Shown here one piece after another: positions 9,953-21,503 of a DNA stretch of 64,000 nucleotides. The stretch comes from Massospora cicadina. Taxonomy: Eukaryota > Entomophthoromycota > Entomophthoromycetes > Entomophthorales > Entomophthoraceae. The stretch lies in the NCBI GenBank assembly GCA_022478985.1, contig JAKSZP010005628.1, positions 1 through 64,000 on the forward strand, given 5' to 3'. The stretch's first letter is position 1, and every line of letters starts with the position of its first letter. The position numbers were made by a program, and so were the translations under genes. The notes below the pieces were generated by a model, which made no database searches, had not been told where the DNA came from, and was given only the letters and a program-made list of their open reading frames with translations.

Positions 9953-12345
9953 TTGATCAGATTCCAGGTGCAGTATGTTGAAGAAACCCTGGAAGCACCT
10001 AACCACAAACCAACATTATTTACTGTGACCAAACTGGGGGATGATGAAGCTATGATCAATCTGCAATTGGAAAATTGCCCCAAGCTGACGACCAACCAAC
10101 AAGGGTGCTCCACAAATGTGACTCGCCAACAACTGAGGAATATTATGGAGAGGCTGTTGCATGGATATTGCCTATACGAAGATGAGATTGGGGAAAACGC
10201 CTGAGTATATTCTATAACCAACATGACTAAGAAAATCGCTATGCTCTATACATGTCTTATTTGGATGTGACTACATTAGAGTTGGCTCGCCACCTTGGTA
10301 CCCACAGAATTGAGGAATATCTAGTCGCTTACATGCAACCTTTGATTTTCCAGCTATTACATGTGCTGGCTTGCCATAATATTGAAATTAGAGATGTGTT
10401 GCAGTTTTCTCAAGCACAACAGCACAATACTCGCCTCCTGCTGGACCGCCTTGATTGTCCATACTTGGAAATACAAGGGGCGCTGGCACAGATGGATCAT
10501 TGTGTCAGGGATGTTTGCCGTCGATTGGACCTTCTAGTACCACAGTTAAACTCAGAATTACATTGAGTAATAAGAGAACTACTGGAACAGCATGGCCTAT
10601 CCATGGAGTGGATTCAGGATGTAACAGCATTGGGGAATAATACCAAGCGCTTTATGATGGAGCTAGCTGAATGAGTGGAAGCTCTCAAAGCCATTATTGC
10701 CCAGCTCAAGGAAAAAATGATCCTTATGGAACAGTAAGTGGTGGCCCAAGTTGGCTCTCTATTACTGAAATTAACCCAACTTAAAATCGAATGAAATACC
10801 CAGCAAACAATAGATAACGCACTTATCCTTCAGTCAACATCTCCCAAATATGTCCAGCTTATTCATTGGGTTACATAACTGGAAGTTGCTAGTCAGGCTG
10901 AGAGCCTACAAGCCTTCCCTCTTCCAATTGGTGAGACAAGAGAGTATGTGGCCATGCAAGGGCGCCTTGATATCCTTCAATGGGCCAATGAGGAATTGGT
11001 ATGGGAACAAGCTATCGTGTTGACCAAATTAATGACGCCAATCAACAATCAAATAACGCTAGCTGGCAGCAAACCTGCCTGCAAAATATGATCAAAGAAG
11101 GTTTTACGCAATTACAAGCCATGGAACAAAAACTGAATGGTGAGAAAAAATTTCACCGGGAGTTGCAACATCATTATGAAAAGCTGCAACAGGAATATCA
11201 GGATGGATGGTGTAAATGCTATTCAGTGAAAATGGAGCAGCTGATCAACAAAAAGTTCATGGGGCATGCCGGAGCTGGGGGGAATGGTCCAGTTAGTGGC
11301 AATTTTGGGGAAGAATGCTATGGATCAGCAAATGAATATCCCTTGGGCGGTATGATGGACCCCACGTGACACCACTTCTTCCAAGTCCTTTTTGACGGAT
11401 TTAAGTCCATCTGGCCGGCTGTATGATAACTCACAAAGAAATGGTTCCTGTAGTCGCTCTGAAATCAATTTGCCTGCTCCTTGCAGCAGGAACCTAGAGC
11501 AAAGCAAATTCGTTCATAATGACAAATTACCTCCTTTCAGTTGTAATAAAAACCTACACGGTTACTTTAAGCATTTTGAATTCACTGTGGAAGGGGCTAC
11601 CAAACGACTAAAAGTGAAATTGTTGCCGTCCTATTTAGATGTGGAAAGCGCTGATCAAGTTACCTGTTATCTTCCAAATAGCTCAGTATCCTACAAATAA
11701 GTTAAAGCGATTGTTATCTGGATGTTTGGGGGCGCTACCAAGATGGCCCAACGGAAAACCAATTTTATGATTATACAGTTTTACCAAGTAAAGCCCCTGT
11801 TAGAATTTGCTGAGTGGTTTTCAGTGGAAGCACACGTCCTACTTTGAGCTAACATTTTATCCACTGAGGATGTTGGTATAGTGATAACGGCAGCTGTCAA
11901 ACCACATCAGGAACTATCTAATGCTATGTCTCACATGTTGGATGGAGATACTGGAATTATTTGTTTCAAGCACACCTTACGTCGACTCTCCACCATGATC
12001 AGTGCCCCCAACATAGCCCAAAAAGTCTCTGCTGCCCCCACTCCAACCCCTTCAGGATATAAACCGCAGTGACTAGGTAATCAGCTGCTGGAACGTATTT
12101 GTCCCTCATACAAGTCAGTGGACCCTTTTCAGCCCATGTACACTTCACTAGTTCATCTGCAACCTTGGAACCATACCGGCAACTTCCAGCCTGGTTCTTC
12201 CACCCCAAACTATATACTTGAACCTTTTATGAACACTTGTTTCCAGTGCACAAAGAGGGCATTATGCGGGCAATTGCCCTAGCAAACCACAAGTATATGC
12301 AATGCCAACTGAGAAAGTCAAGCAGGGAAAAGCTCAAGCATAGTA
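9953..12345 (+). pseudogene. gypsy-1 gag
   Basis: Gag forms the particle that packages the element RNA. The frame is broken into pieces (9953-10204, 10252-10566, 11001-11369, 11392-11700, 11881-12072). The first two thirds are long-helix, Gln/Glu/Leu-rich and probably coiled coil (for example LNGEKKFHRELQHHYEKLQQ). A capsid-like segment (KLPPFSCNKNLHGYFKHFEF..., about 11525-11880) matches gypsy-2 closely. A nucleic-acid-binding knuckle starts CFQC at 12238 but loses frame by a 2-base deletion relative to gypsy-2. In-frame stops include TAA at about 10735, shared with gypsy-2. Confidence 0.8.
12238..12280 (+). pseudogene. gypsy-1 gag CCHC knuckle, frameshifted
   Basis: TGT TTC CAG TGC gives CFQC, the first two ligands of a CX2CX4HX4C knuckle. 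After that a 2-base gap compared with gypsy-2 moves the His and last Cys codons (CAT, TGC) out of frame. This is the nucleocapsid part of gag. Confidence 0.65.
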
Positions 12346-12399
12346 GAGATGGGATGCTCTATCTCCACTGAGTCCAACTCACTTGTACCTAACAATTCC

Positions 12400-13090
12400 C
12401 AAACGTCTTTTTGGGTAGAATTCAAACCTCAATCTGATGATTTGTTATACCAGCAGCTTTCATTGGATACCCCTGCTTCCGCTTCTGAGAGTAAAAAACA
12501 CCCAATTGGCCTGAGTTCCGCCAAGATGTGCAGAAGCCATATGTGTGGCAGATCCTGGAACAGAATGGCACCAGCAACGCGGATCCTTTGCTGAACGTCA
12601 CCTCTTTAGTAGGGGTTAACATAGCCATTCCAGTGGAGAGAATCACTAGTGAGTATCCTCAGGTCAGCAAGGGCATTTACTACTTTTTGGGTAACACAGA
12701 GCCCTTGAACGTACAAGTAATAAACACTGATGGTTCTTCTTACTCAGAATGTACTTAAAGTGACATTTTCGTTTGAAACACAAAAATCCGCGGTATCATA
12801 GACACAGGAGCACCGGTGAACATAGTCTCCACCCAGTTAGTGGCTGAACTTAGGTTGAAACTGGATATGGACCATTGAGTAATATATGGGACCTCAGGAA
12901 CGCACAGCACTGTGTCTGAAGGAGCATATAGCGCGTTGCCGTTGCAATTTGGGTCATAACAGGTGTCTGCTCTGGTGGTGGTTTTGCCAGATAACAACTA
13001 TGATATGTTAATTGGTGCAGCTTTTATAAGGAAATTTGGCGTCATGATAAATATGGTGTAGGAATCTCTTACTATTTTAGGCCAACAGAT
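12400..13090 (+). pseudogene. gypsy-1 pol: aspartic protease
   Basis: The retroviral-type protease that would cut the Gag-Pol polyprotein. IIDTGAPVNIV at about 12790-12825 is the D(T/S)GA active site, and NNYDMLIGAAFIRKFGV at about 12995-13045 is the 'iLGxdfl' C-terminal strand. A TGA after LDMDH at about 12877 is present at the same codon in gypsy-2. Two further in-frame stops (12757-12778 region) are absent from gypsy-2, where CDIFVQNTK is open. The N-terminal linker at 12349-12758 aligns with gypsy-2 51304-51741. Confidence 0.85.
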
Positions 13091-13204
13091 TCCAAAGTAA
13101 CTTTCCACTTGTGGGATCCCAACGGATCAAGTCCACTCCAGCCAGATCAATCTAGTGTACAGCGATGAAGTGATTCCCTTTCATTATTGATGACTGAGTT
13201 GGCA

Positions 13205-13532
13205 GACCAGGACCCTCCCCAATCAGATATATGAGTTCAAAGGGATCCTGCTTCGGGCAATGAGCGCTCTGAGCCTACCATCTGGACACCAGAGCATAGT
13301 AGGGACTGGGCTTGATTTCGATGTCCCTAAGGGGCTTTATGGAGAAATTATGGCGCCTCACCTGCACTCGCAGCTTGAACCACATGTGGCTCTGGGGTTA
13401 CTGCTACCAGGGAATGAGGAGGTGAAAGTGCTGCTAGCGAACTTACAGAAGAAGGCAATAACAATCCAGTGGCACCAAGTGGTGGCTTACCTACAGTTTA
13501 GTCCCTATAGAGGAACTTTGTCATATTCATGA
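13205..13532 (+). pseudogene. gypsy-1 pol: dUTPase-like domain
   Basis: This segment between protease and RT reads SLPSGHQSIVGTGLDFDVPK, then GLYGEIMAP, matching the dUTPase strand 'pTGi.i.iPeGyyGrIaPRSGLA'. GLLLPGNEEVKVLLANLQ then matches 'GvID.dYrGevkVlL.N', and the hydrophobic HQVVAYLQF matches the end. The catalytic Asp of the GxID motif is replaced by Leu/Pro and the RSG motif by HLH, so the fold seems kept without the active site. The open part is 13260-13532. dUTPase-containing Metaviridae have been reported from the basidiomycete Phanerochaete chrysosporium. Confidence 0.72.
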
Positions 13533-13559
13533 TTTTGGCTCATGGGATGATCTCAGACT

Positions 13560-14520
13560 ACCAGCAAAATCATTATTTTGGCGTACTGACTGTGGTTCCA
13601 TGGGAAGCACTCATGGATTATTAACAGAACAGCAAGATGAGGCTATGGCACTATTTGACCAGTATTGGGATATTTTTGCACATGATGATCATGATTTGGT
13701 ATGCGCTCAAGGGGTGGTACACCAGATAGATATGGGGGATTAGCCTCTCATTCAATTTTTACCTATTAGACGTTCAAAAGCGGTGGAAGAGGTTGTCTCC
13801 GATGAGTTGGATAAACTTATTGTGCAAGGAATGCTAAAGCTGTCAAACAGTCCATGGGCATCACCCGTGCTCATTGTAAAGAAAAAGGATGGATCAAATT
13901 GATGGCTATTAACTATTGTAAACTCAATAACGTAACAAAGAAGGTTTTCTACCCTCTTCCGCAGATTGATGATGCATTAGACTGATTGGGTGGGGTGAAC
14001 TATTTTTCCGCCATGGATCTGATCTCAGGGTACTGGCAGATTAAATTGCCATTAGTGGAATGGGAGAAATGTGCGATTATCACTTCAAGAGGGTTGTTCC
14101 AGCTGACTCACATGCTGCAAGGGTTGTGTAACGCCCTGGCTACATTCCAGCATGCCATGAATATGATTTTAGGTAATTTAAAGCTGTCCTGCGTCCTAGT
14201 TTACCTTGATGACATCAATTTGTCCTTGCGGATGTATACAGAGCACCTGGCCCACTTATAACGAATGTTTCAGCGTTGCTGCCGCTAATATCAAAATTAA
14301 GCCTTTTAAGTGCTATTTCTTTAAAGAACAATTGGAATACCTTGGGTTCGTTCTGGATTCAAATGGGCTTAAACCACAGCTGGCTAAGGTGGAAGCAATA
14401 AGCAAGATGACTTGCCCAGGGAATAAGCGGGACATTCAGGTGTTTATAGGGATGGTTGGGTATTACCAAAGGTTCATTACCAATTTCAGCTGCATTTGGC
14501 CCCACTTTTTAAGTTGCTAG
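13560..14520 (+). pseudogene. gypsy-1 pol: reverse transcriptase
   Basis: Readable RT with all main blocks: NSPWASPVLIVKKKDGSN (fingers, then a frameshift at about 13900), FSAMDLISGYWQIKLP (block A with catalytic Asp), FQLTHMLQGLCNALATFQ, VLVYLDDIN (YLDD box at 14202-14213), then FKCYFFKEQLEYLGFVLDSN and a QVFIGMVGYYQRFI thumb. TGA at 13982-13984 before LGGVNYF is shared with gypsy-2. A frameshift follows HLAHL at about 14258. Catalytic residues survive but the frame does not. Confidence 0.92.
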
Positions 14521-15010
14521 AGAAAAACGCTTCCTTCAATTGGACAGAATGATGCCAGAACACTTTCGATGCGTTGTAAACCGCGTTAGCAAGAGCACCC
14601 ATTTTGCAATATTCCAACTTTGACAAACATTTCATAGTACAAATGGATGCATCCCTGGCTGCTATAGGGGCAGTACTATCCCAGAAGGACGATATTGTGT
14701 GGAACATCCTGTCGCTTTCTGTAGTCAAAGCTTTAACTGTCACAAATGAAACTACAACGTACCTGAGCAGGAGTGTTTAGCAGTGATCTATGCTTACAAA
14801 AAGTTTTGGGTATATTTGCATGGGGTAAGATTCCAAGTATTGATGGATAACGATTCCTTGAGCTGGCTACAGAATCTTTGTGAACTGGAAGGATGGCTCG
14901 CATGTTGGGCTCTGAAGCTTCAAGCATATATGATTTTGAGATTTTACATCAACTGGGAGAAAAACATCAGAACGTGGATTGTCTTTCTCAGTTGCCAACG
15001 GTTGCCATCA
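14510..15010 (+). pseudogene. gypsy-1 pol: RNase H
   Basis: Begins after the thumb with FNWTE-type spacing and QMDASLAAIGAVLSQKDD (about 14641-14690), the canonical TDAS..AIGAVLSQ block with M for T. It is followed by TYLSRSV-like and GVRFQVLMDNDSLSWLQN (the TDH..L block, as MDNDSL) and ends GEKHQNVDCLSQLP (the 'G..N.vaDaLSR' end). At least two frame changes occur within it. Confidence 0.82.
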
Positions 15011-15149
15011 CGGTGGATCTAGCTGACATAATGTATAAAAAGATGATGGCAAACAAATACCAGGATGAGCCGCCACAGGCGATCAAGGTGTTAGATGGAC
15101 TCAGGGAGGATACCTCATACGAGGGGAAAAATTATATAAGTGGATCGGA

Positions 15150-16194
15150 GACTTGATGCTGATTTTTTCTAAACCTTTAGCTAGACCCTCAATTATTATG
15201 GATGCTCATTGGGCTGTAAGACATGGAGGATTGCAGAAAATGATAGACTCTAAGTGTCCCCAATACTTCTGAGAAAGAATGCATTATGAAATATTGGAAA
15301 CAGTTAGCTGTTACCATCAGTGTCAAGTGGAAAAGCCTTTCCACAAAAAACTACATACCAGCTAGTTAAACCCTGGTTCATGTGGCACACCGTTTCCATT
15401 GATGTAGTGGGACCTCTGCCAACTAACACCAATCGATCCAAGTATATAATCGTTGCCATCAACCATTTGACCCATTGGGTGGAGGCCAGGAAATATTAGT
15501 GACTTGGGCGCAGTCACCACTGCCAAGTTTATTATGGAGTGTGTTATACGGCGGCATGGCTGCCCGCAGTTCATTCTGATAGATAATGGAACAAACTTCA
15601 CTTCACATATCCTGCCAAAGTTAAATGAGTTGATGGCAATTCGTAGGGTTTTGACCACCCCTATCATCCAAAATCAAATGGGATGGTAAAGCGAGTCAAC
15701 GGAACCCTTAATGAACATACTCCACAAATTGGTAATGGATTGGCCCTCAGAATGGAGTGCCCTTCTACCTACTGATGTGTTTGCCTATAATATCAGCTAT
15801 CACTCAGCCACTGGTAAGAGCCCACTTCAACTTCTGTATGGTCAACATCTGGCTCTTCCTGCCTTGCTCTATTCATGTGTAGAGGACACTGGTGGTGTCA
15901 ATCCTCAGCGATATTTGAAGACACTTATGGATACATTGATCAAGCTGCAAATGGAAGCCTACTCCACCAGTTTGGCCAAGAAGATTTGCGATCAGTTGGC
16001 CGATAAGAAGTGACAGAGCGGACTCCCACTGTTTGCTGTGGGGGAACATGTTTTATTCCACGACAAGCACGGATTTGGGTGGAAAAACAAGCTCTCCAAC
16101 ATTTGGGCTGGCCCGTTCAAGATTATTAAGAAAACTGGCATGGATGTCTACACTATTAAGGAGCCTGCAGGGGGTCAGATTATCAACTGAGTTC
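15150..16194 (+). pseudogene. gypsy-1 pol: integrase
   Basis: Integrase inserts the cDNA into the genome. The N-terminal zinc domain is visible as HWAVRHGGLQ and CYHQCQVEKP (about 15205-15340). The catalytic core shows [15 protein letters not shown] and [10 protein letters not shown] (second Asp, about 15575-15600); the third acidic residue region is frameshifted at about 15690. The C-terminal part reads VGEHVLFHDKHGFGWKNKLSNIWAGPFKIIKK in two broken frames and ends GGQIIN, then TGA at 16188-16190, then VHAKFLRAYKQ and TAA. The same TGA occurs at this codon in gypsy-2, -3 and -5. I see no chromodomain. Confidence 0.88.
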
Positions 16195-16245
16195 ATGCAA
16201 AGTTCCTCCGAGCATATAAACAATAAGAGAATATCATCCAGTCAA

Positions 16246-16256
16246 AGATGGGGTAA
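16246..16256 (+). other. gypsy-1 polypurine tract
   Basis: AGATGGGGTAA lies directly before the 3' LTR. gypsy-2 has AAGGGGGGGTAA at the equivalent place. This is the expected plus-strand primer site. Confidence 0.6.
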
Positions 16257-16735
16257 TGTTGGGAAGTTGATATGACTGGATGATACACTACCCATACCAG
16301 CGGATTGGAGGGGAATTGAGATGAGTCTCAAGATTTATGAAAAAGGGTATATGAATTATAATTGTGCAAAGTGATGACCATTCAGCAAATCGAGAGGATT
16401 TATGCTGAGATTAGATATGAATGAGAGTAATTCAAAAAGGGAAGAAGGATAGTAGATTACCAAGCTGAGGATGCATTTGGCTTGGGAAATTGAGATATAA
16501 AGAGTCACACGGAAGATTGAGGGGAGGGTCTTTTCCAGGTGATAAGTGAGTGCAGATAAGTCTGCGATTTATATTAAAATAAAGGTCAAAATAAGAGGCG
16601 ATAGCTCCATACATAGTTTATCAAGTTTTATTAAAGAAGTCAGCAATCCTCAAATTGTCCAATTTGGTTGCTCAGTGGCTAATACCTTGTGCAAACCAAC
16701 TCGGCGGAATCAAGCCTAGACGCTGAGAATTAACA
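16257..16735 (+). repeat. gypsy-1 3' LTR
   Basis: 479 bp beginning TGTTGGGAAGTTGATATGAC and ending GACGCTGAGAATTAACA. It retains TG...CA ends and a TATA box at 16496-16502. It pairs with 9391-9866 and resembles the gypsy-2 LTRs, so gypsy-1 and gypsy-2 are one family. Confidence 0.9.
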
Positions 16736-17542
16736 GGGGCGTTTATGCTTTGAGTGGTCTAACTCAAAGAAGGATGGGCAGATGGTCTGCCCGCCCTTGA
16801 TGCGGGCCCAGAATGGGTGGTCAGGGGATGAGGGAATGACTGCGCATGGGGAAATTGACAAAGCAATATTCTTTAAATATAAGTTAATTGTGGCAAATGC
16901 CCAAGGCCCTGAAAGACGAGCGGCCCCATTGGGGACCATAAACTGAAGGATGGGGTTGGAGCTGTATGTGGCCAAGCCTTCTATCAGCTCCTGATGGAGC
17001 ACCGCAGGGGGAAGGTGAGTGGGCACCTAACAAACTGAACCACTATAGTGGTGTCAGTGGGGAGCTAGGTGCATGTTGTGGAGATAGGGGTACCCTGGAA
17101 TATTAGGAATACAGTGGCTACAATGGCAGCGTCAGCTTTGCATGTGAAACTCCAGATCGAAATACCATTTATAAAGGTGGAATTTACGAATCCAGCTGGC
17201 AGTATCACCACTTGGGCCAAGTCAATATTAGATTTCTCTTCATATGGGGATAAGTTCCCATACTCGATCTGCAGGCTGAAATGCAGCTGGGATTGGTTGA
17301 TATTAAGAGGGCTGTAAGGTACTTCCTGGGCACATGCCAGGTGGATGGCGAGATCCTTGGGAATAATGAACTGACCCAATGGTTTAGAGGGACTAGTTGA
17401 GCCAGTCTGAGCATGTTTTCCCGTTGGATGGAATATGCTGGGTGGGGTCTTGCCGCTGCCCCACACTGGAGCAGCTGGCAGATAATCTGAGGTCATCAAG
17501 GAGCAAATGAGAGGGTTGGCATAGGCTAACAGGCGCTTTTTA
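16736..17542 (-). mobile_element. Family A element A1, 5' half (ORF1-like protein)
   Basis: Continues A1 on the far side of gypsy-1. The 17065-17586 frame holds a proline-rich N-terminal module (LPAAPVWGSGKTPPSIF, then KHAQTGSTSPSKP) shared with A4, B1 and B2, then IEYGNLSPY. The 16730-17026 frame continues LPPAVLHQELIEGLATYSSN and ends ICPSFFELDHSKHKRPC, a CCHC-like knuckle with its second Cys replaced. gypsy-1 cut the element right after this knuckle. LINE-1 then interrupts the 5' end; the last bases of A1 lie at 22837 to about 22860. The encoded protein is probably an RNA-binding ORF1/gag-like protein. Confidence 0.75.
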
Positions 17543-18026
17543 AATTTTAAATTTATTGCGGGGAAGGCTGACCATGGGACGGACACTTCCGAATATGACT
17601 AAGGAAAGATAAACTTAGTACCAGGGGGGCACCCCAGAGAAGCGATGCTATCTCTTGTTGCCAGCGGGAACGCCACTTATGGGGAGGGGAGGGAACGTGT
17701 GAAGGGGCCGTAGCCACTATTGAGCACGTGTGGAGGAAGGGGTCTGATTTGATGAACCAGACTGGGAACCAGGAGGATACCAGCTGTCAGCAACGTGGTG
17801 GGAGATATCCAAACATCCAAGCTTGAAAGTGGTCCACCAAATGAGACCGGAATCTGTGGACAGCTTCAGGGAGGGTGGGGATGGAGCCAGCGATGGCATC
17901 CAAGACAATCGTGTGGATAGTCCACATGGCGATTGCAACCACCAGAGCACAGAGGGAGGGTGGGAGTGGGGAGGCCATTGATGAAGCAAACATATCTCTT
18001 GACAGACTGAAGGGATGCGTTTGATC

Positions 18027-21000
18027 CTAGCCTAGCAGACGTTGGACTTCGCGCCATATCACTTTAGAGGTGGGGCACTTCTCCAGGCGGTGGAACAGCG
18101 TTCCATACTGGCCACACACGACACAGGATGAGTGTAAAGCGTTAGAGCGCTCAGCTGTATGATACACCCGCCTCAGGCAGCGCCACACATGGGAGCGGAC
18201 TTGAGGCTGCAACAGAGGATGGTGTGCGTATTTCCAGATTTTCTTTTGGGTTTCAATGGAATAAGGGATGTCCATCATGTCCAGGTAGTCCACCCTGGAT
18301 AGGACATGGGGTCGAATGGGGATCACGCCATCATGGATGGGTAGCCCCTGTACCTCTTGTGTGAACTGAGGAGAGGGGCGGCCTCTTCGGGTTGTATGTC
18401 CACTAATATGAATTCTCCACTCTGCGCTTCGCATGGAGAGTAGGATTCGTTTGTAGTGGGTTTTGGTCCCGTGAGGACCTGTGGCCGATGTGTGTGATGC
18501 GAGGTATTTCATCAGGGAGTGGGGGTTTGATGGATTATTGAGGCCCAAGGCTTGGGAAAAGTTGGAGCGGGCCGCGCGGGACCAGTGTTGGGATGGGAGT
18601 GTAGGAGCAGTGACGGCCGCGATCCAGGTTCCCAGGATCTTGGCGGCATGGGCTTTGAAGGCAAGCAGGCCCATGCCACCATGATGATGAGGGCCAAACA
18701 TGACCTCTAGCCGCACTGGTGGAGGGTGGCCTGCCCAAAGCCATCCTTGCAGCAAAGCATACAGGGATTTGAAGAAGCTTGGGGAGAAGGGGATGGCGTG
18801 GGCTCCGAACCAGACTTTGGATAGGAGCATAGAGTTGGCAAGAACAACCCTGCCAGTGAGGGTAGTAGGGTGGGCTCTGAGAGAGGCTATTCGCTTCGTC
18901 ACGTTGTCCAGTATACAGCCCTCCATTACTGCTGACGCGTATCCGCCTGCCTCCATCCACACGCCCAGATAACGTACCGGTCCTATGGTAGGACGTGGCA
19001 CAAAGGGGAGCACCAGTGGAGCGGTGTGTGTTGAGTTAGTAAGGCGTGGACGTGGGCGAGCAGATGGGCCGGGTTGGGAACTACTTGCTGGGGCCCAGCA
19101 GTTCTGAAACCGACCAAGGAGGATGATTTCAGTTATGAAGGCGTTCAGTGCCGCATTGCTTACCCGGGAATATTCCTGGATGAGGGCTTCAAGCGCACGT
19201 GCATCTTTGTTATTAGACACCCCCACCACGCAATCATCTGCAAATGCCATCATCTTGACTGGGCTTTGGCCTGGCACATGGACCCCAGTGAGGTGGGCAT
19301 TCACATTTCGCAGTAGTGGGTCAAGGACTGAAGTTGTATAAGAGTGGGCTGAGGGGGTCCCCTTAGCGTAGGCCCCTTTGAGGGCGGACTACTTCCGTTA
19401 GGAAGCCTGGGTCACGCACTGCCATTGTCACAGATTCCGTGAGCAGCATCATCCAGTTTATGAAGCGGGGGGTAGGCGGAATTGATGGAGGCAGGCCCTA
19501 AGGTATTCCCAGTTTAATCTATCATAGGCCTTTTGTTGGTCCAAGAATACAAGTGCCCCAGAGGCTGTAGACTGACATACATTAGCCACAGAGTGCATGT
19601 TATCCCAAATCGACCTTCTGGGGATGAAACCAAAAGGAGTATGGGGAGATGGTGGCAGATGCTACAGTCCCTAAACGGTTAGCCATGATTTTTGTTAAAA
19701 TTTTGGTGTCTGTGTTTGTTAGAGAAATGGGGCGCCAGTTGGCTAAGTCAAGCCTATCCCCTTTCTTGAAGAGTGTGACAGTAAAGGCCTCATGTCCTCC
19801 TGGTAGGAGGCGCGTTTCCAACAGGCTTTGGTTGAGTGAGGCTAGCAGCAATGGGGATATATATTTGAAATATTTTTTGTAGAACTAATATGGAATGCCA
19901 TCTGGGCCTAGCCATTTTTGGTTTGGCACACCGCAAATGGCTGTCCATAATTCGTTCAGAGTAATTAAATTCATTATTTCCAGGTATCGGAAAACAGTGC
20001 AGATATGAGCTCTGTCAAGAAATTCCGCCATTTTGGCTGGCTGAATTGGTTCAGCTCAGTATAACTCAGAGTAATATCTTTGTGTTTTGATTGCCACTTC
20101 AGCCGGTGTGTCCGCAATGGAATTATCTGATCTTTGCACCTGTGTGCAGGCCACACTCTGGCATGGTGCGAAATTTTTTATAAAGAAGTATGCAGTGCAC
20201 TTGTCACCTTTAGTGATGCATGTGGCCCTATATTTGACACAAACCTGATGTTTGTGTTGCCTTTTGAGTGCGTTGAGGTGGGCAGCTGCCTCCGCTCACT
20301 TCTGGCCCTATGCAGGGCTGTATCCTGTGGCTGGAATATTGGACTCCAAGTGAGCCAATTCTGCCAGCACACGCGAGATAACCGCCGATGTGGCTTGTGA
20401 GCGTCTGGAGGAGAGATGGCGATAGTGGCGGATGGTGTCCTCTTTGAAAGTTGCCCATGTGGAAATGGGGTCCACGCAAAATGGTGCAACAAACGATTTT
20501 GCCAAAGTTGCCTCTTCCACCCATGTGGAAAATCCTGGCAACGCGAGCTCAGGGGGGCAGATTTTGCACCAATGTGGGCCTTTGCAACTGTGATGGGTAA
20601 GTGGTATGTTATTGAGACCAGTTGGTGGTCGGAGAATTCCATTTTCATTGTTTTGAAGTGGGAGATGTGGGGTTGGTATTTCGCCAGCGTTAGAATAAGG
20701 TCGATGCGGGTCATGGATCTTAATTGGCCATTGTGGATGTGGGGATGCGTCATGTTTTTGAGCAGTGGGGCATGTCACGGCAGCGCATCCATTAACCCAA
20801 GGGTGGCTTTTAGAACGCGTAGTTCTACGTGACCCTGTGGGGGTGTGGGGTGAGGGCAGCCACCAGTCTGTTGGTGAGGTTATCCAACAGTTCATGTCAC
20901 CAACTAGGAAAGAATTGGGGGGGGTAGCGGGAGGGATTTGACTGACAAGAAAATTCCCAATGCTCATGTGCACCATTTGGGGCATAGATGTTGACGATTG

Positions 21001-21307
21001 TGTGTGCAACGTCGGCCCACGAGAAGTTGACAATGAGCACTCAGCCATTTAGGAATGTTTCTGAGGATGTGAATTTAAAAAATTATTTTTCTGAATTAGC
21101 ACCCCACAGTGCTTTGACCAAAAGGATAGGGATGGTAGGAGCATTGTTTTCCAAGCTTCCTCGGAACCTCATGGACAGTGGGACTCCTGGATGGCCAGGA
21201 TATCCATGGGTAAAAATGTTTGGTAAAAAACTCAGTTTCCTAGCCCAGGATGGGGAGGCCTTGAGTCCAGCGATATTCAGCATCCCTAGAGTGAAGGTTT
21301 CCCCCAT
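18027..21307 (-). pseudogene. LINE-1 ORF2: endonuclease / reverse transcriptase / zinc finger
   Basis: ORF2 nicks the target and copies the element RNA. It starts METFTLGMLNIAG-like at about 21300 (APE N-terminus). GDMNCW lies near 20900 (canonical GDFN), with TRIDLIL and FSDHQLVSITY at about 20620-20710 in another frame. RT begins SLLETRLLPGGHEAFTVTLF (19600-19851), with NWRPISLTNTDTKILTKI. The longest piece, 18027-19304 (425 codons), includes MMAFADDCVVG with the catalytic FADD box at 19233-19244, and ends in a zf-RVT finger CVVCGQYGTLFHRLEKC then VIWREVQRLL. At least four frameshifts are present, and the segment between 19304 and 19600 is damaged. Confidence 0.92.
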
Positions 21308-21503
21308 CGCACCTTAGGTGTGAGGGGGTGGGCCCCCAGGCTCACCAGCCTCTTCAAGGTCCCCACAGGCTTTCACAGCAGCATGGGTGTTAGCAGCAAC
21401 GCTATCAGGATTTTGTTAATTTTTGTGGAAAGAGTTGCATTGGCTTTGGCCTTCACTTTTTGTTTTCCCGACGTCGGACGAATTTTTTGCGGTGCAGATA
21501 AGT

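Larger units (their letters stand above)
9391..16735 (+). mobile_element. gypsy-1: complete but inactive Ty3/gypsy element
   Basis: A 7.3-kb plus-strand LTR retrotransposon in the order LTR, PBS, gag, protease, dUTPase-like, RT, RNase H, integrase, PPT, LTR. The two LTRs differ at roughly a tenth of positions by eye, so this is an old insertion. It splits family A copy A1 just after the codons of its zinc knuckle; the flanking 5-mers TGGGA and GGGGC no longer match well. Many frameshifts and stops, several shared with gypsy-2, make it non-functional. Confidence 0.9.

Noticed and set aside
18481..21317. Plus-strand open frames across LINE-1 (for example 20416-20832, 20988-21317)
   Set aside because: They are antisense shadows of ORF2; the minus strand carries the APE, RT and zinc-finger motifs.
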